From: Mastigamoeba balamuthi
Lineage: Eukaryota; Evosea; Mastigamoebida; Mastigamoebidae
Direction of reading: 5' to 3'
Length of the DNA: 64,000 nt
Assembly (NCBI GenBank): GCA_902651635.1
Contig: CACRSC010000030.1
Coordinates: 514,344-578,343 of the forward strand
A model generated the notes under the pieces. It saw nothing but the letters and a program-made list of their open reading frames with translations, was not told the DNA's origin and searched no databases. This document shows positions 33,025-45,100 of this stretch, one piece after another (positions within the stretch are counted from its first letter, which is position 1; each line of letters starts with the position of its first letter). The position numbers and the translations under genes were made by a program.

Positions 33025-35863
33025 GTCCCCGTCGCACCAGCGCACCTCCTCGCGATGCCCTCGAGCCCGCGCTTCGACGAGCTGGCGATGCGCTCGACGA
33101 CGCGGCCCCACGTCTCCGCGGTCTCCCTGTGCAGCAGCGAGTGGTAGCGCGCGGCCTCGGCGGCAGTGCTGGTGTGGCGGCGGGCCCACGTGGCAGCCAT
33201 GGCGCGGCACAGCACAGCGGGGGCGGCCTCTGCCGCAGCGCAGAAGACGTCCTCCCAGCCCCTGCGCATCGCATCGACGAGGACCGCGCCGAGGGGCAGG
33301 TGGCCCGCGAGGTCTGCGTCGGTCATCCTCGACAGCGCCAGCACAGCGGCGCCCCTGCCCCCACTCTGCCCCGCCGCCTCCTTGAGCTTGGCCCGCAGGC
33401 TCTCGGGCAGCGCGGCCGCGGCCGGCCGAGGCTCGGGGGGCGAGCCCGGGGCCAGCGCCTCCGCGGCCAGCCCCGCGTTGCTGATGTCCCGCAGGGCGTT
33501 GTCCCACGTGTAGAGCTCGTCGACCGCGCAGCCCAGTGACCTGCCGACCGCCTCGGCCACGGCCCCGGGGGCCGCCGCGCGGGCCTCGTCCAGCACGTCC
33601 ATCGCGCTGCGGAAGCACACGCAGCGCAGGTCGTCGAGGCCCACCGCCGGCGCAGCCTCTGCGCGGCTCCGCTGGTCGACGCGCTTCTGGAACGTCGACG
33701 CCGCCACCGCCGCCACGTCCGCGGGGAACTCCCTGACCGCGCACTCGAGGGCCGCCAGCTGCTGGGCCCACGACGCGCCCAGCAGCTCCCGCCGCGGGTC
33801 TCTGCACAGCACCGCCCTGCCGACCGCCCTGCCCTCGTGCTGCGGCGCCTTGAAAGCGGGGAGCGCGCAGATGCTGCTGGCCACGGCGTCGCCCCGCGCC
33901 TCGACGACCCGCGCCACCGCCTCCACCACGTCGCCCGCCACCAGCCGCCCCAGCAGCTCCGCCACTGTGCCCCGCGTGTCCGCCCGCGCCGCCCGCGACT
34001 CCGCGGCGACGCTGCTGGCGACCTCCCTGATGACCTGCGGCGCCGCCTCCAGCATCCGGCCCAGGAACGCCACCCACGGGCGCCCGTCGAGCTCCCGCAG
34101 GCCCTCCTCGGCGTCGCCCTCGGCCGCAGAGCGCGCCCTCTGCTGCCGCGCCGCCGCCATGCCCAGCAGCTCGCCGTAAGGCTTGGCGCTCAGCGACTCG
34201 CGCGTCGCCCTGGCTCCCCTGCTGCCGCTGCCCCGCTCCCCGGCGCCTCTGCCGCCCTCGGCCAGCGCGCCGACCAGGGCCTCGTGCGAGACCTCCCTCA
34301 GCGCCTTCTGCCTCCGGGGCGCGCTGGCCGCCAGCCCTCCGACGACGCCGTCCACCACACCGCACATCGTCTCGGGCGCTGCGTCGACGGCCTGCCGCGC
34401 CACGGCCGCCCACTGCTCCTTGGACATCCGCCTGAGCGCCTGCTCTGCCCTGGCCCCGTCGCGCGCCATCCCTCGCCTGCCCTCGGCCGCGCTGCGCCTC
34501 TGCCTGCGGTCCAGCAGCGCCGCCTCCACGACCCGCTGGGCCACCTGGTGCACGCCCTCGGCGATGCTCACCCACTCGCCGTCCCCGCTCGCACCGCCGC
34601 CCCCGTCGCCCCCGGCTGCCGCGGCCGCCCTCGCGCAGAACCCCAGCCTGAGGCTGTCCGCCACCGACCCCACGCAGATCTCGTCGACCAGGGGGTCGCT
34701 GCTCTGCGCCCGCGCTGCCTCTGGCCCCGCCCGCCCGCTGCCCCCGACGACGCTGTTCAGCGCCTCTGCGACTGTCCCGAAGTCCAGGGGGACGCTCTCG
34801 CGGCTGCTGAGCGACCCCTGATGCGCCCTGCCGACACCTCGCTCGTGGCCGTGCGTGCGCGAGATTACCTCGAACCCACCGGACCTGCAGCAGTCCAGAA
34901 TCATCACGACAGTGGCCCCCGAGACCAGAGCAAAGGCGAAGATCCTCCCGATCGTCTCCGACGTCAGCAGCATGCTGTCGATAGTGCCGCCGTTTGAGTT
35001 TTCACTGTCGCTGTACGAGCGCAGATGTCAGTGCGTCCTGATCGGAGAATGGTCGTACACGGGGTTTATGACCGACATGTTGATGCCGTCTCGAGTGACC
35101 CGGTCGCCGTGGCCGGAGAAATAGAACACAAGGACGTCGTCCATGGAGGCGTCGCGAACGAGATTGAGCAGTCCTTTGTGAATATTCATGTACGTCGCAC
35201 TCTCGTTCATCAAGACAGTCGGAATGCACTGGAATCTGTCGAGCCAGTGTTTCACGCACTCGACATCGTTGACTGCTCCCTCGAGCTTACTGAAGGGGTA
35301 ATCTGTGCTGCAGAGTTAGCTGCCTTGCCGCAGAGCGAAAAAGAAAGCGATACCGTTGATGCCCACCACGAGTGCCTGGGGGGGACGGTGGCTATGCGAG
35401 TGAGAGGCGCCGAATGGCTCGAAAAAGGCTGTCAGGCTGCCGGTCCTCTCATCTTTCTCATTCTCGAGCACGACGGTGAAGGACGGCTGCATCACAGTCA
35501 CCCACGAGGCCCACGCACATCCAACACTAGAACCGTTATCTGAGTTGAAAACCTCGAACCCGATGTATCCGTTCTGGGGAACTGTCACAAGGCCATCAGT
35601 ATACTGGGCGTCCTCTTCCTCGGAGCGGTTTGGGGGCCAGGAGAAGCACCCATCCTGTTGCTCCAGCGACGGGGTGAGGAGACACGAGTGGTAGGAACCC
35701 GGGTTGAGAAGCTTCTTGGGCTTCGCGGTCACCACCGACACCCACAGGTATACTTTGCCCAGAGAGACCCTGCTGGCAGTAAGAATGGAAACGAGGGAGC
35801 ACAGTGCCCATACCCGATGCCCTCGATCACGAGGGACTGCAGCCGCAGAGTGACCTCTTTCAT
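29910..35863 (-). CDS. Giant metacaspase-like protein A (C2-like / C14 / pseudo-gluzincin)
   Basis: Five exons (35814-35863, 35354-35769, 35077-35302, 30783-35010, 29910-30662) give 1,890 aa. N terminus is beta-rich and C2-like (KEVTLRLQSLVIEGIG, GKVYLWVSVVTA). C14 p20: ALVVGINDYPFSKLEGAVND, VFYFSGHGDRVT (His ~220) and VVMILDCCRSG (Cys ~272). Residues ~300-1130 are an Ala-rich helical insertion with repeated 'W...AAPxxI' units and Q15. The p10-like half follows (GRMIVLAASLAHEDALE, EFTLALSGAL). The C-terminal ~550 residues resemble bacterial gluzincins: EPYYSRSEGALVFP, DVVAHTAGYAVLDALRP, FEAFADLTALLAVL; HExxH is HTAGY. The tail has CPVSRELWAML, shared with protein B. Likely a caspase-type cysteine peptidase; the metalloprotease part looks inactive. 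Confidence 0.85.
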
Positions 35864-36311
35864 TGGCTGTTGCGGGCTCTTGAGAGAAGTGATGACGAGA
35901 GGTGAATATCTGCGCGTGTACAACGGCTACTCAGTGCCAAAGATACACACGGTTTCGAAATTGGAGTTCGTCTTTCAGACAAAATCAACACTTCTGGCGA
36001 ATCTGAAAAAACCTCACATTTCTAGGTCTCGCCCGCCGTGGAAACACTTTTTCAGGATTATTTACCTTGAGGCACAACAACACAACTATATCTGGAAAAA
36101 GTGACGTTTTTGCCTGTGATATTTCTCTGTGTACAGCCACAATCTCTTTGTACTGTGAGGGCTTGGAGTGCATTGGCAATGTGAGAACAAAGTCACCCCC
36201 CCCCCAAGATGCAGTGCATGCCGTTCTGTGACAGAGATCAAACTTCCTGCAGTCGCACATCACAGTGTTGTTTCAACCGCAACCACTGACACTGACAACA
36301 CCACGAATGGG
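35864..36311. other. Upstream region of giant protein A, no gene seen
   Basis: AT-richer spacer between the start of protein A and the stop of the next minus-strand gene. It should contain the promoter of A. A short run of C occurs at about 36197-36206. No gene was recognised. Confidence 0.4.
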
Positions 36312-38303
36312 TCAGACGAGGGCCTCCACAGCAGTCTTGATGGCATCCACAGTGCGGTGCCTGTCGCACAGCTCGCGGAACTCCGGGCGGTCCAGCAGCC
36401 TCCGCGTGTGGGCCTCGAAGAAGACTACGTAGTGCTGGTCGTAGTAGCTGCATATACCGCGTTTGACCCGCACGTCCCTGGGCTCGCTCTTCGCGGGGTG
36501 TATGAAACGAGGCCCGTACATCATCTCCACCTCCAGCGCCCTCGTGCAGAACCCCGCGATGCACCACACCTTGAAGACGCCGCCCTCGCGGCTCAGCGGC
36601 ACCATCATCCGGTTGTCCGCCTGCATGTCCGGGTCCTCCCTGATATCCGCGACCCACCTGCGCGCCTGCTCCTCTGCGGCGTCGGACGCAATGCCGGCCT
36701 CGGACCGAGTGAACCCCAGCTCGTGCAGCGCGATCTGCGGAGGTCCGCCAGTGTGTGAGGGTGAGGGTGGGCAGTGCAGCAGTGTGGCGGAGCAAGGCGC
36801 ACGTCGTGGAGCCCCTGGAAGAGCACCACCATCTCCTCGACCTCCTCGACCAGGGGCCTGCCCACAGGGCCTGTCTCGCGCAGCCTCTGCATGCCCGCCA
36901 GCTCCTCAGCTGCAGCAGAGAGCGGCCCTGTCAATAGAGAGCGCAGCGAGGGCCGGGGCACAGACCAGAGAAGGTGTCGCGGAGCACAGAGAGCACAAAC
37001 TGGTACGACTGCGAGCGCCGGAGGTAGTACTCGGCCAGCGGCTCCACTGTAATGCAGGGCTCCAGCACGATACAGTTATTGTGATTCAGACCCTTGGCCA
37101 CCGCGACACCGAGCTCCATCTCGTGGGTCTCGTGGGTGAGCGCGTACACGGCCTCGAACGTGTTCGCGAGGCAGTCGAGATAGTCGAGCGAGCCTACCAG
37201 TCGACAAAAGCGGCACTCTGGCGTCCTTCTGAATGCGAGGAGGGGCTCGAGGGCCCAGAGGCAGTGGGCGTACCAGCCCCCCGCCTGCGTGGGCCGCAGG
37301 TCGATGCTGCCGTCGGTGACGCCGGCGACGAGGAGCTCCATGAGGTTGGCGCTGCTGGCGCTGAGGCCCGCGCGCTCGAGGCGGTCGTGGAGGGCGGCCT
37401 CGGGGGACTGGCACGGGGGGAGCAGGCGGGGGCTGAGGTCCCAGCGGGGCTCCAGGAGGGTGGGGTAGCGCTGCGGCCCCGTGATGCGCGCAGCGAACGC
37501 CAGACGGCGGCCCAGGGCGGCGGTCAGCTCAGGCGTCGAGGCCACGAGGTCCTCGATCGCCTCGACGTCCCGGGGCTCGAGGCCGAGGTCCCTGACGAGG
37601 TCGAGCTGCAGGAACCTGTCCTGGCGGAACACCTGCCCCAGCTCCTCGGTCCACGCGTACAGCCCCCTCGCCTCGTCGCTCCCCTTGGTCGCCCCGCGCC
37701 ACCGCTCCTGGCGGGCGCGCAGCGCAGCACAGCACAGCCACCCAGCGATGCGAGCGCGAGCGCGGTGAGACGCAGGGGCAACTGGGAGGAATGGCGCTGC
37801 ACGCAGTGTCATCGGCGCGACTGGCGCCGCTGACTGGGGCCGAGTCGTGCCCGCGGGCAGGGGAGGAGCAGAGGGCGGGAGGAGCGCACGAGCAGGGCCT
37901 GGGAGCACGGGCCGAGGGCAGGGCGGACCGGGGGGCCACCGCCGAGGCAGCGGGCGGTGTCGGCGAGGGCGGCGGCGGGGGGGGCAGTGGCCTGGAGGGC
38001 GTCGGCGATGCGGCCGAGGAGGGGCTGCAGGCCGAGGGCGCTGCTGCGGTGGGCCGCGGCCTGCACGGCGGCCATCAGCCCGTCGTCGACCTGCTTGGCC
38101 TTGTGCGCCGCCATGGCCACCGAGAGCAGCACGGGCGCCCCCGGGGCCTGCCTGCGGAGCACCGCGCCCAGGGGCGCCGGCTCTGTGGGCTGCTCGACCT
38201 TGCAGTGCGGCTCCGCGTGCAGGAAGAGGCGCTGCAAGGTCAGGTCGTACCTCTGCTCCCCCTCCACCCGCACCGCCATGTCGCCCTCCCACACGATCGG
38301 CAT
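36312..38303 (-). CDS. Unknown multi-exon protein between the two giant caspase-like genes
   Basis: ATG at 38303 opens MPIVWEGDMAVRVEGEQRYD, followed by an alanine-rich helical stretch. After an intron near 37700-37950 comes a long exon down to about 36965 (LYAWTEELGQVFRQDRFLQL, WYAHCLWALEPLLAFRRTPE, SLDYLDCLANTFEAVYALTH, HNNCIVLEPCITVEPLAEYY). Then a short exon (VGRPLVEEVEEMVVLFQGLH) and a last exon to stop 36312 (NRMMVPLSREGGVFKVWCIA, YDQHYVVFFEAHTRRLLDRP). It looks mostly helical, with no signal peptide or transmembrane segment. I do not recognise the family. It shares no visible motif with its neighbours. Frame continuity is good within exons, but the junctions are approximate. Confidence 0.68.
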
Positions 38304-39143
38304 GCTCTCGGCTGCTCTTGGCCCCGCTCTGACGCGCTGCTGCGCTGCTGTTGGCTACTGAATGCGGGGCTGCTGGGCCCTCGCCCGCTTAAAAGCAAGC
38401 ATTTGTCCGATCCTGAACCGTCGGTTGGGCTGCGCGGGTGCAGGCCCCGGTGCTCTGGCACTGGCACCCGCCCGAGCAGCACAGCAGCGGGGCAACAGCG
38501 CCAGCCTCGGTGCCGCCCCGCGGCTGCGCGGGCTGGTGCGGATTGCGTGCGTGCCGCAGTGCCCCAGAGCCAGGGGGGCCACCCACAGCGCAGCCCTCCG
38601 AGTGCGGCGTGCCGCACAGCTCAGCGAGGCTGGGGGGGGGGCATTCTCCTCCTCCTCCCTCTCTCCCTCCTTCCCTCAGCGACACGGGCCGTCGGGCGCA
38701 GCCCCTGCACGGGCGGGGCGGCGCAGAGCGGGGGATGGCGGCCATTGGCGGATGCGCAGCCAGCGGTGCAGAGTGGGCCCCGCAGGCACGCGCGGCGGGG
38801 AGCAGGGGAGCAGAGCGGGGGAGGCGAGGGGCGACGGGAGCAGCAGGGCTGCCGTGGGCCCCGCGTGTGCGATGCGCGGGAGCGGGGACATTCACCGGCC
38901 GGGCTGGGGGCTGCCCGCTCAGCTCCGGCCGGGCCGGGGGTCGCGCGCAGAGCAGTGGCAGGCCCAAGGGGCAGAGGCGGGAGGGGCAGGGGGGAGGCGG
39001 CGCCAGGCACAGGCAACGGCCATGGCCCCAGGGGGGCAGTTTTCGGGGCGGCTGAAACGAAACCGGGGGCTGGGGCCCGTGGCGACACCAACGCCGGTTC
39101 AGAATCCGGGGCAGCACTGCACATCTCAGCCAGCCTCTGCACG
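38304..39143. other. Divergent intergenic region, no gene seen
   Basis: GC-rich, low-complexity spacer (G-runs, CTCCCTCC tracts) between the minus-strand unknown gene and the start of giant protein B. Long open frames here have biased Pro/Arg/Gly composition and no family resemblance, so I treat them as chance frames. Confidence 0.5.
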
Positions 39144-42100
39144 ATGAGCACCGCCCCGGGGGACGGCCAAGCCATGCCTGTTGCGCAGGCACAGACGGTG
39201 GTCACGCTGACAGGGTTCTCGCTGGTCAACACCAGCAGGTGTGACACGCACGCACGCACACCGACACACACACACGCTCGCGCGCGCGCGCGCACGCACA
39301 CACAGACTTTGCTCAGTCCCCTCGGTTTCTCCTCTGTCTGCTCAGTCTCCTCGGTCTCAATACGCATCACCGTCATCACTCCCCTCGCTCCGCAGTCTCT
39401 GCTCGGTCTCTCCTCGGTCCCCCCAAGTAGTCACCCACCCCAGGCTCTGCTCACAGTCCCCTCGGCCATCTCGGTCGCCCCACTCCTCCGCTCCTCTCCC
39501 ACTCCTCACTCCCTCGCCATTGCCACCCCCACCGCCGCCGCCCCGCAGGCCGCTGGGACAGGCGAGGGCCCGGGTGCGCGTCGCTGCGGGGGCGCGGAGC
39601 TCTGCGTCGCCGCTGCGCACGCCGGGGCAGAGCGGGGCGTACGCGTTCGGGAGCTTCAGCGCCGCGGTGGACACAGCGGCCGCCGAGGCTGTGGTGCTGC
39701 GCGTGGAGGACGAGTCCGGGGCGCCCGTGGCCGAGTGCCGGCTGCCCGTCGGGGCGCTGTCGGGGAGCAGGGCAGCGGCGGCCCTGCACTGCGGCACGCT
39801 GGCCTTTGGGGTGGAGAGGCCCCGCGCGGCCCAGAGGGGCTACGAGGCCCCCGCAGGCCGCGCCAGGGCCCTCGTCATCGGCATCAACGGTGCGCGCAGC
39901 CACGCAGCCACGCCGCCACTCCGCCACGCCGACTGACTGGGCGCGGCGCGCGCAGACTACCCGCCCCCGAACAGGCTGGGCGGGTGCGAGAACGACACGG
40001 CCACGGTGCGCACGTGGCTGGCCCACCTGGGGGTCCCCCGGGAGAGCACGACGACGCTGCTGAGCGCAGAGGCCACGCAGAGCGCCGTGGTCCGCGAGAT
40101 CGGCAAGCTGGTCGCCGGGGCGGCCAAGGGAGACCTGCTCGTCCTCACCTACTCGGGCCACGGGACCCTTGTCTCCGTCGGCGGCGTCGAGACAGCGGCC
40201 ATGTGCCCCGTGTGCGCGCCTTCTTGCCCTCCTCCTCTCTCGCGTCTCGCATCCCTCATCCCTCTCTCAACCGTCTCCCCCTCCCCCTCCCAGCGACTGC
40301 GACGACCACTGGGACGACCCGCAGCTGACGTCCGAGGGGCTGGGGAAGATGCTGATGCCGGCAGCGCAGGCGGGCGCCACGGTGGTCCTGTACATGGACT
40401 GCTGCCACTCGGGGACCATGGGCACCACGGGCAGGCTCTACGCCCGCAACGACGGCAGGGACATCAGGCCCCGCTTCATGCCCGCCCCGGGCTCCGACCG
40501 GCGGCCCGGCAGCTCGCGGGCCGCCAGGGGGCTGCACCGCATCAACGACTTCCAGAGCGCGTTCGGCGTCATCAACAAGGCCCTCCGGGGAGCAGCGCGC
40601 CCGGGCCCTGCTCTGCTGCCGCTGCCGCTGCCGCGCGGCAGAGGCGGCCCCGGAGCAGAGGCACGCGCTGCTGCCAAGGAGCTGCCCGCTGGCGGCGGAG
40701 GCAGGCAGATGGCCTTTGGGTCGGTGATGGACATCCTGCGGGTCGGCGTCCAGAGGGGCTGCCAGGGCCGCCAGGGGGACGGCCACGGGCGGCCCCCCGT
40801 GTGCAGCGCCGAGTGGGTCGACATCGTCGCGGGCACCTCGATGCTCGCCCCGGGGGTCATGGAGGCGGCGGGGGCCACAAGCAGCAGCAGCAACAGCGGG
40901 CCGGGAGAGGCCGAGGGGCCGCGGGGGGACAGAGGCCTGGCCGCCGGGGGCCAGCCGAGCCTGAGCGAGGGGCAGCACAGGGCCCTCCGGGCGATGAGCA
41001 CGGCGCAGTGGCAGGCCGCCCTGTGCAGAGCCGTCCGGGCAAACCCCGGCAAGATGGCCGGCATCATCGACGCAGTCGTGGGCCTCGACGCGGACCCCGC
41101 CCGCCAGCGCGCGGCGATCAGCGACATCTCGGACAGCGGGTGGATCGCGAGCATCGCGGACAGGCTGCGCGACACGTCGGCGCCCAGGGAGCTCATCGCC
41201 AGGGAGACGTCCCGGGTCCTGCAGAGGGACGTCAGGCTCTACAGCATGGGCCCCGACCAGCAGCGCAAGCTCCTTCGCTCCCTCGACTACGCCGGCCTGG
41301 TCGACCTCTTCGCCGCTCTCCAGAGGGCGCAGAGGGCGCACAGCCACAGCACGACGAGAGCCGCCGCCACCGCCACCGGCAGCAGCCCGGGCGGGCGAGC
41401 AGAAGCAGAAGCAGAAGCAGAAGCAGCAGCAGCAGGGGCGGCAGAAGCAGCAGAGCAGCAGCAGCAAAGGGAGGAGGCCGCTCTGGCATCCCAGCGCGGC
41501 TGGATCAGCTTCCTGGGGAAGCTCCTGCTGGCAGCTGCCCCAGCGGCGATAACCGCCATCGGCTCGGCTGTCGCTGGGCGTGGCCTCTGCGGCGGTGAGC
41601 TGCAGCACGAGTGCGAGCTCGCTGTGGCGCTGTCCACTGCCGAGGCTGTGTCCCGCATCGCTGAGGCCGGCAGAGACAGGCAGTGGGGGGCGGGCCTGGC
41701 CGAGGCGGTCAGGGGGGCCATACGCGCCAGCAGCGCCCCGCCAGCGCCAGCAGGGGCCACGAGCGGGGGCGGCGGGGGAGCAACCGAGGCGGCTGGAGCG
41801 GCGGGCGGGCTGGGTGAGGAGATGGCCCGGGCGGCCCGGGCGAGGCCGGCCGAATTCCGCAGGAGCCTGGTGGACTCTGTTGTCTCTTTTGCGCAGGAGC
41901 GGGGCCTGGTCCAGGAGTTCTCGGGTGCCGTGTCGGCGGTGGCGGCAGGCGCTGGCGGTTCCGCCGGTGGTGCCGCCGCCAGCAGCAAAGGGGCGACCGC
42001 AGTGGCGCTCACGCGGGACTTGCTCCGCGGGTGGGCCGACATCGTGTGCCCCCTGCTCGACGCCGCGTCGCACATTATAGGGTCCGCGGCGGCCACGAGG

Positions 42101-45100
42101 GGCGCCGGCGCCGCGGCCGCAGCCCCGGGGACGGCCGCGGCTGCGGAGGCCGCAACAGCCGAGGCCCGCCATGCGATGAACGCAGGCCTGTCGAGAGCGA
42201 TCGCCGAGTCGGACGACACGTGGGACGCTGTCAAGGCAGCGCTTCAGGCCAAGGGGCTCGAGGGGGGCCGGAGCAGCGGCGCCATCGGCAAAGCGCTGGA
42301 CCTGATGGACGACGCGGAGATCGCGCAGGTCGTCCGGGCGGCGGCGAAGAGCCCCTGGGCCAAGGACCTGGCCGGCAGCATGGAGAGGGAGCTGGAGGAG
42401 AGGCTGGGCAGGGCGTGCAGGGACGCGCCAGGCGTTGCGGCGCGAGCTCTCGTCGCGGCCCAGTGCGGCGCCCGGGGGGGCGACGCCGAGGCTCAGGCCA
42501 CGCAGCTGTGCAGGGCGCTCTACGCGGCGTCGAACCGCGTGTGGCGCAACATGCTCGCCAAGGCGTTCGGGAGCCCTGCGGGCGGCGACGCCGGCGGCGG
42601 CGGCAGCAGCGGCAGCGGCAACAAGGCGCCCGTGCGGGAGTGCGGCACCGAGTTCGAGTGGCCCGACGTGCTCGAGGAGCTGGCCGGGAGCGGCGGCAGA
42701 GAGCTGGGCCAGGTGCTGCCCCAGCTGGGCGTGGTCCTCGGCCGCAGCGTGGACCGCTCCGAGGTCGTGGAGATCAAGGACGGCCGCGACGTTCTCAACC
42801 GCAGGCGCTTCGCAGCGGTGGCCAGGGAGGTGACCAACAGCGTGTTCCGCGAGGTCGTCGTGGCTGCCGCCCACGCCTGCCCGTCGGTCGTGATGCCCCT
42901 GCTGGCGCAGGCACGAGGCCCGGAGTACGACATGGTCGCCGACGCTATAGGGGCTGTGGAGTCGGCAACGCATTGCCAGGTCATGGAGATGGCCTGCACG
43001 GCCCTCGCAGAGGACCCCGACAGCATCGCCCGCTTCCTGCCCGGTGGCTCCGTGCCGTGGGGGGCACGCGCAGAAGCAGCAGCAGCAGCTTCCGGCACGC
43101 GCGGCTTTGTCAAGGAGGCCACAAGGGGGATCAAGGCTGCGTCCTTCAGCGGCGTGCACAGGGAGGCTGGAAGCAACGGCGGCCTCATCCTCATGGCCGC
43201 GTGCCAGATAGACCAGACGGCCGCCGACGCCGCGTTCGAGGGCGGGAAGAGAGAGGGGGCCTTCACGCACTATGTCAACGAGGTCCTGGTGAGGGACTGC
43301 TTCTCCGCGAACCAGGACCTCACATACAAGGAGCTCATGGCCTCCGCCGCCCGGGCCCTCCGCGCGTTCAACTACAAGCAGCGGCCAAACTTTGTGCCCC
43401 AGTCTCTCGCTGCCAACAGCTTCCTCCGGGTCCTCAGCATCGCCCCGGAATCCCTGCTCCCCGCTCCGCCGGTCTCCGCCAAGCCAGTGCAGCAGCAGCC
43501 CCCAGAGACCACAGAGGTGCTCACCAGCAGCGAGAAGAGCGCAGCGAGAGCGAAGGAGAGCCCCGCGGCCCCAGATGGACAGAGTGCGCCGCGGCCCCCA
43601 TGCTGCTGGCAAGGTTCCACGATGTACCAGTGGGACTCGCAGGCCTCGCTGCGGGAGGTCTTCCTCGAGAGGCGCGTCCGAGGCAGGCTCGAGGACAACG
43701 AGATCGCCGTCTACGAGGACGTCCACGCAGACACTGCCGCGGCCAGCGGGGTGACGTGGCTGCCGCACTGCAGTATCGATGACATCGACAAGATACACGT
43801 CTACGCGACTGTCCGGGGCGTGCTCGACATGTACCAGCGCCACCTCCAGCTGCCGCAGCCCGTCTACCAGGCTGGCCGGGCCTCCGCAGGAAACGAGCAG
43901 CAGCGCGAGCAGTGCAGCTGCGAAATGCACAGCGCCAGCCGAGAGGGCCACGGCGGAGCCAAGGACCTCGCCGGCTTGCTGTGGAGCTATGGCGGTGGTC
44001 CCGCTAAGCTCCTCATCAACGTGCACTCCCCAGGGCTTTGCCTCCCGTACTACAGCAAGGGCGAGGCGGCCCTCCATTTCCCATACTTCAGCACGCCAGC
44101 CAGCAAGGGGGTGCCGATGGCGACGTGCCGCTCGGCGGACGTGGTTGCCCACACTGCTGCCTATGCTATCCTCGATGTTCTGAAGCCCAGCTGGTCCCGT
44201 GTCCGAGAGTATCCGTGGGCTGCTGTGTACCACGAGTCCTTTGCAGACCTGACCGCTCTCCTCTCGGTGCTGACGCAGCCAGCCGTGTGCAGCTCGCTGG
44301 TGGCCCAGTCGCGCGGTGACATATCCGCAGCCCACCTGCTCGCCCACTCTGGAATAACACCCTCGGACTCGCTGAACATCTCGGCCCTCAGGAGCGCCAG
44401 CAGTGAGCTGACACTCAGCCAGGCTTTCGAGGGCAGCAGCGATAGCCGCAGAGTTTCGACTGTTCTGACAGCCGCATACTACTCGGCCATCGCCAGCACG
44501 TTCAATGACCTGCATAACTCACGAGTGATGGAGCTCAGTGAGACACTCCTCGTGATTGCAGAGCATGCCACGGCGGTCCTCGTTGCTACCATGCTTGGGT
44601 GTCCCGACAGTGCCAACATAAGAGGGCTGGCAAAGTACTTGCTGTGCGAGTCGCTCCAGCAGCAGAGGCACGTGCTTGCAGCACACCCCGCGAGCTGGGA
44701 CATGGAAACCTACATGGGCCTCGCAAACCACTTCAGCGCAGCCCTTTCGTCCGAGCTGGTGATGCGAGAGCTCCTGACAGATCAAGATCTCATGATGACC
44801 TGCGGCGGTGAAGCTGCTGAGGAAGCAGCCGAGGAGGTTGCGGAGGGGGCCGTCGAGGAGGCTGCCCATCCAGAGGAGCCACGAGTCCACGAGCTCCCAG
44901 ACCCCATGTCGCTCAACTACTCCAGCCTGACTGTCCGCATATTTGCCATGCTGGAGCGTCGGACGGTGCCCGAGGAGAGCGAGCACATTCCAGCGAAGAC
45001 CAAGGAAGAGCATTTCGAGCCGAGCGATGGCAAGATGCCACACAAGGAGGGTTCTTGCTGCTGCTGCTGTTGTAGGTGCCACAACAGCCAAGGAAACAGC

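Noticed and set aside
38362-39147. Open frames between the unknown gene and giant protein B
   Set aside because: Low-complexity Pro/Gly/Arg composition with no family resemblance and no splice support.
40256-44515. 1,419-codon minus-strand open frame opposite giant protein B
   Set aside because: High GC suppresses stops on the antisense strand. The plus frame has conserved C14 and gluzincin-like motifs.
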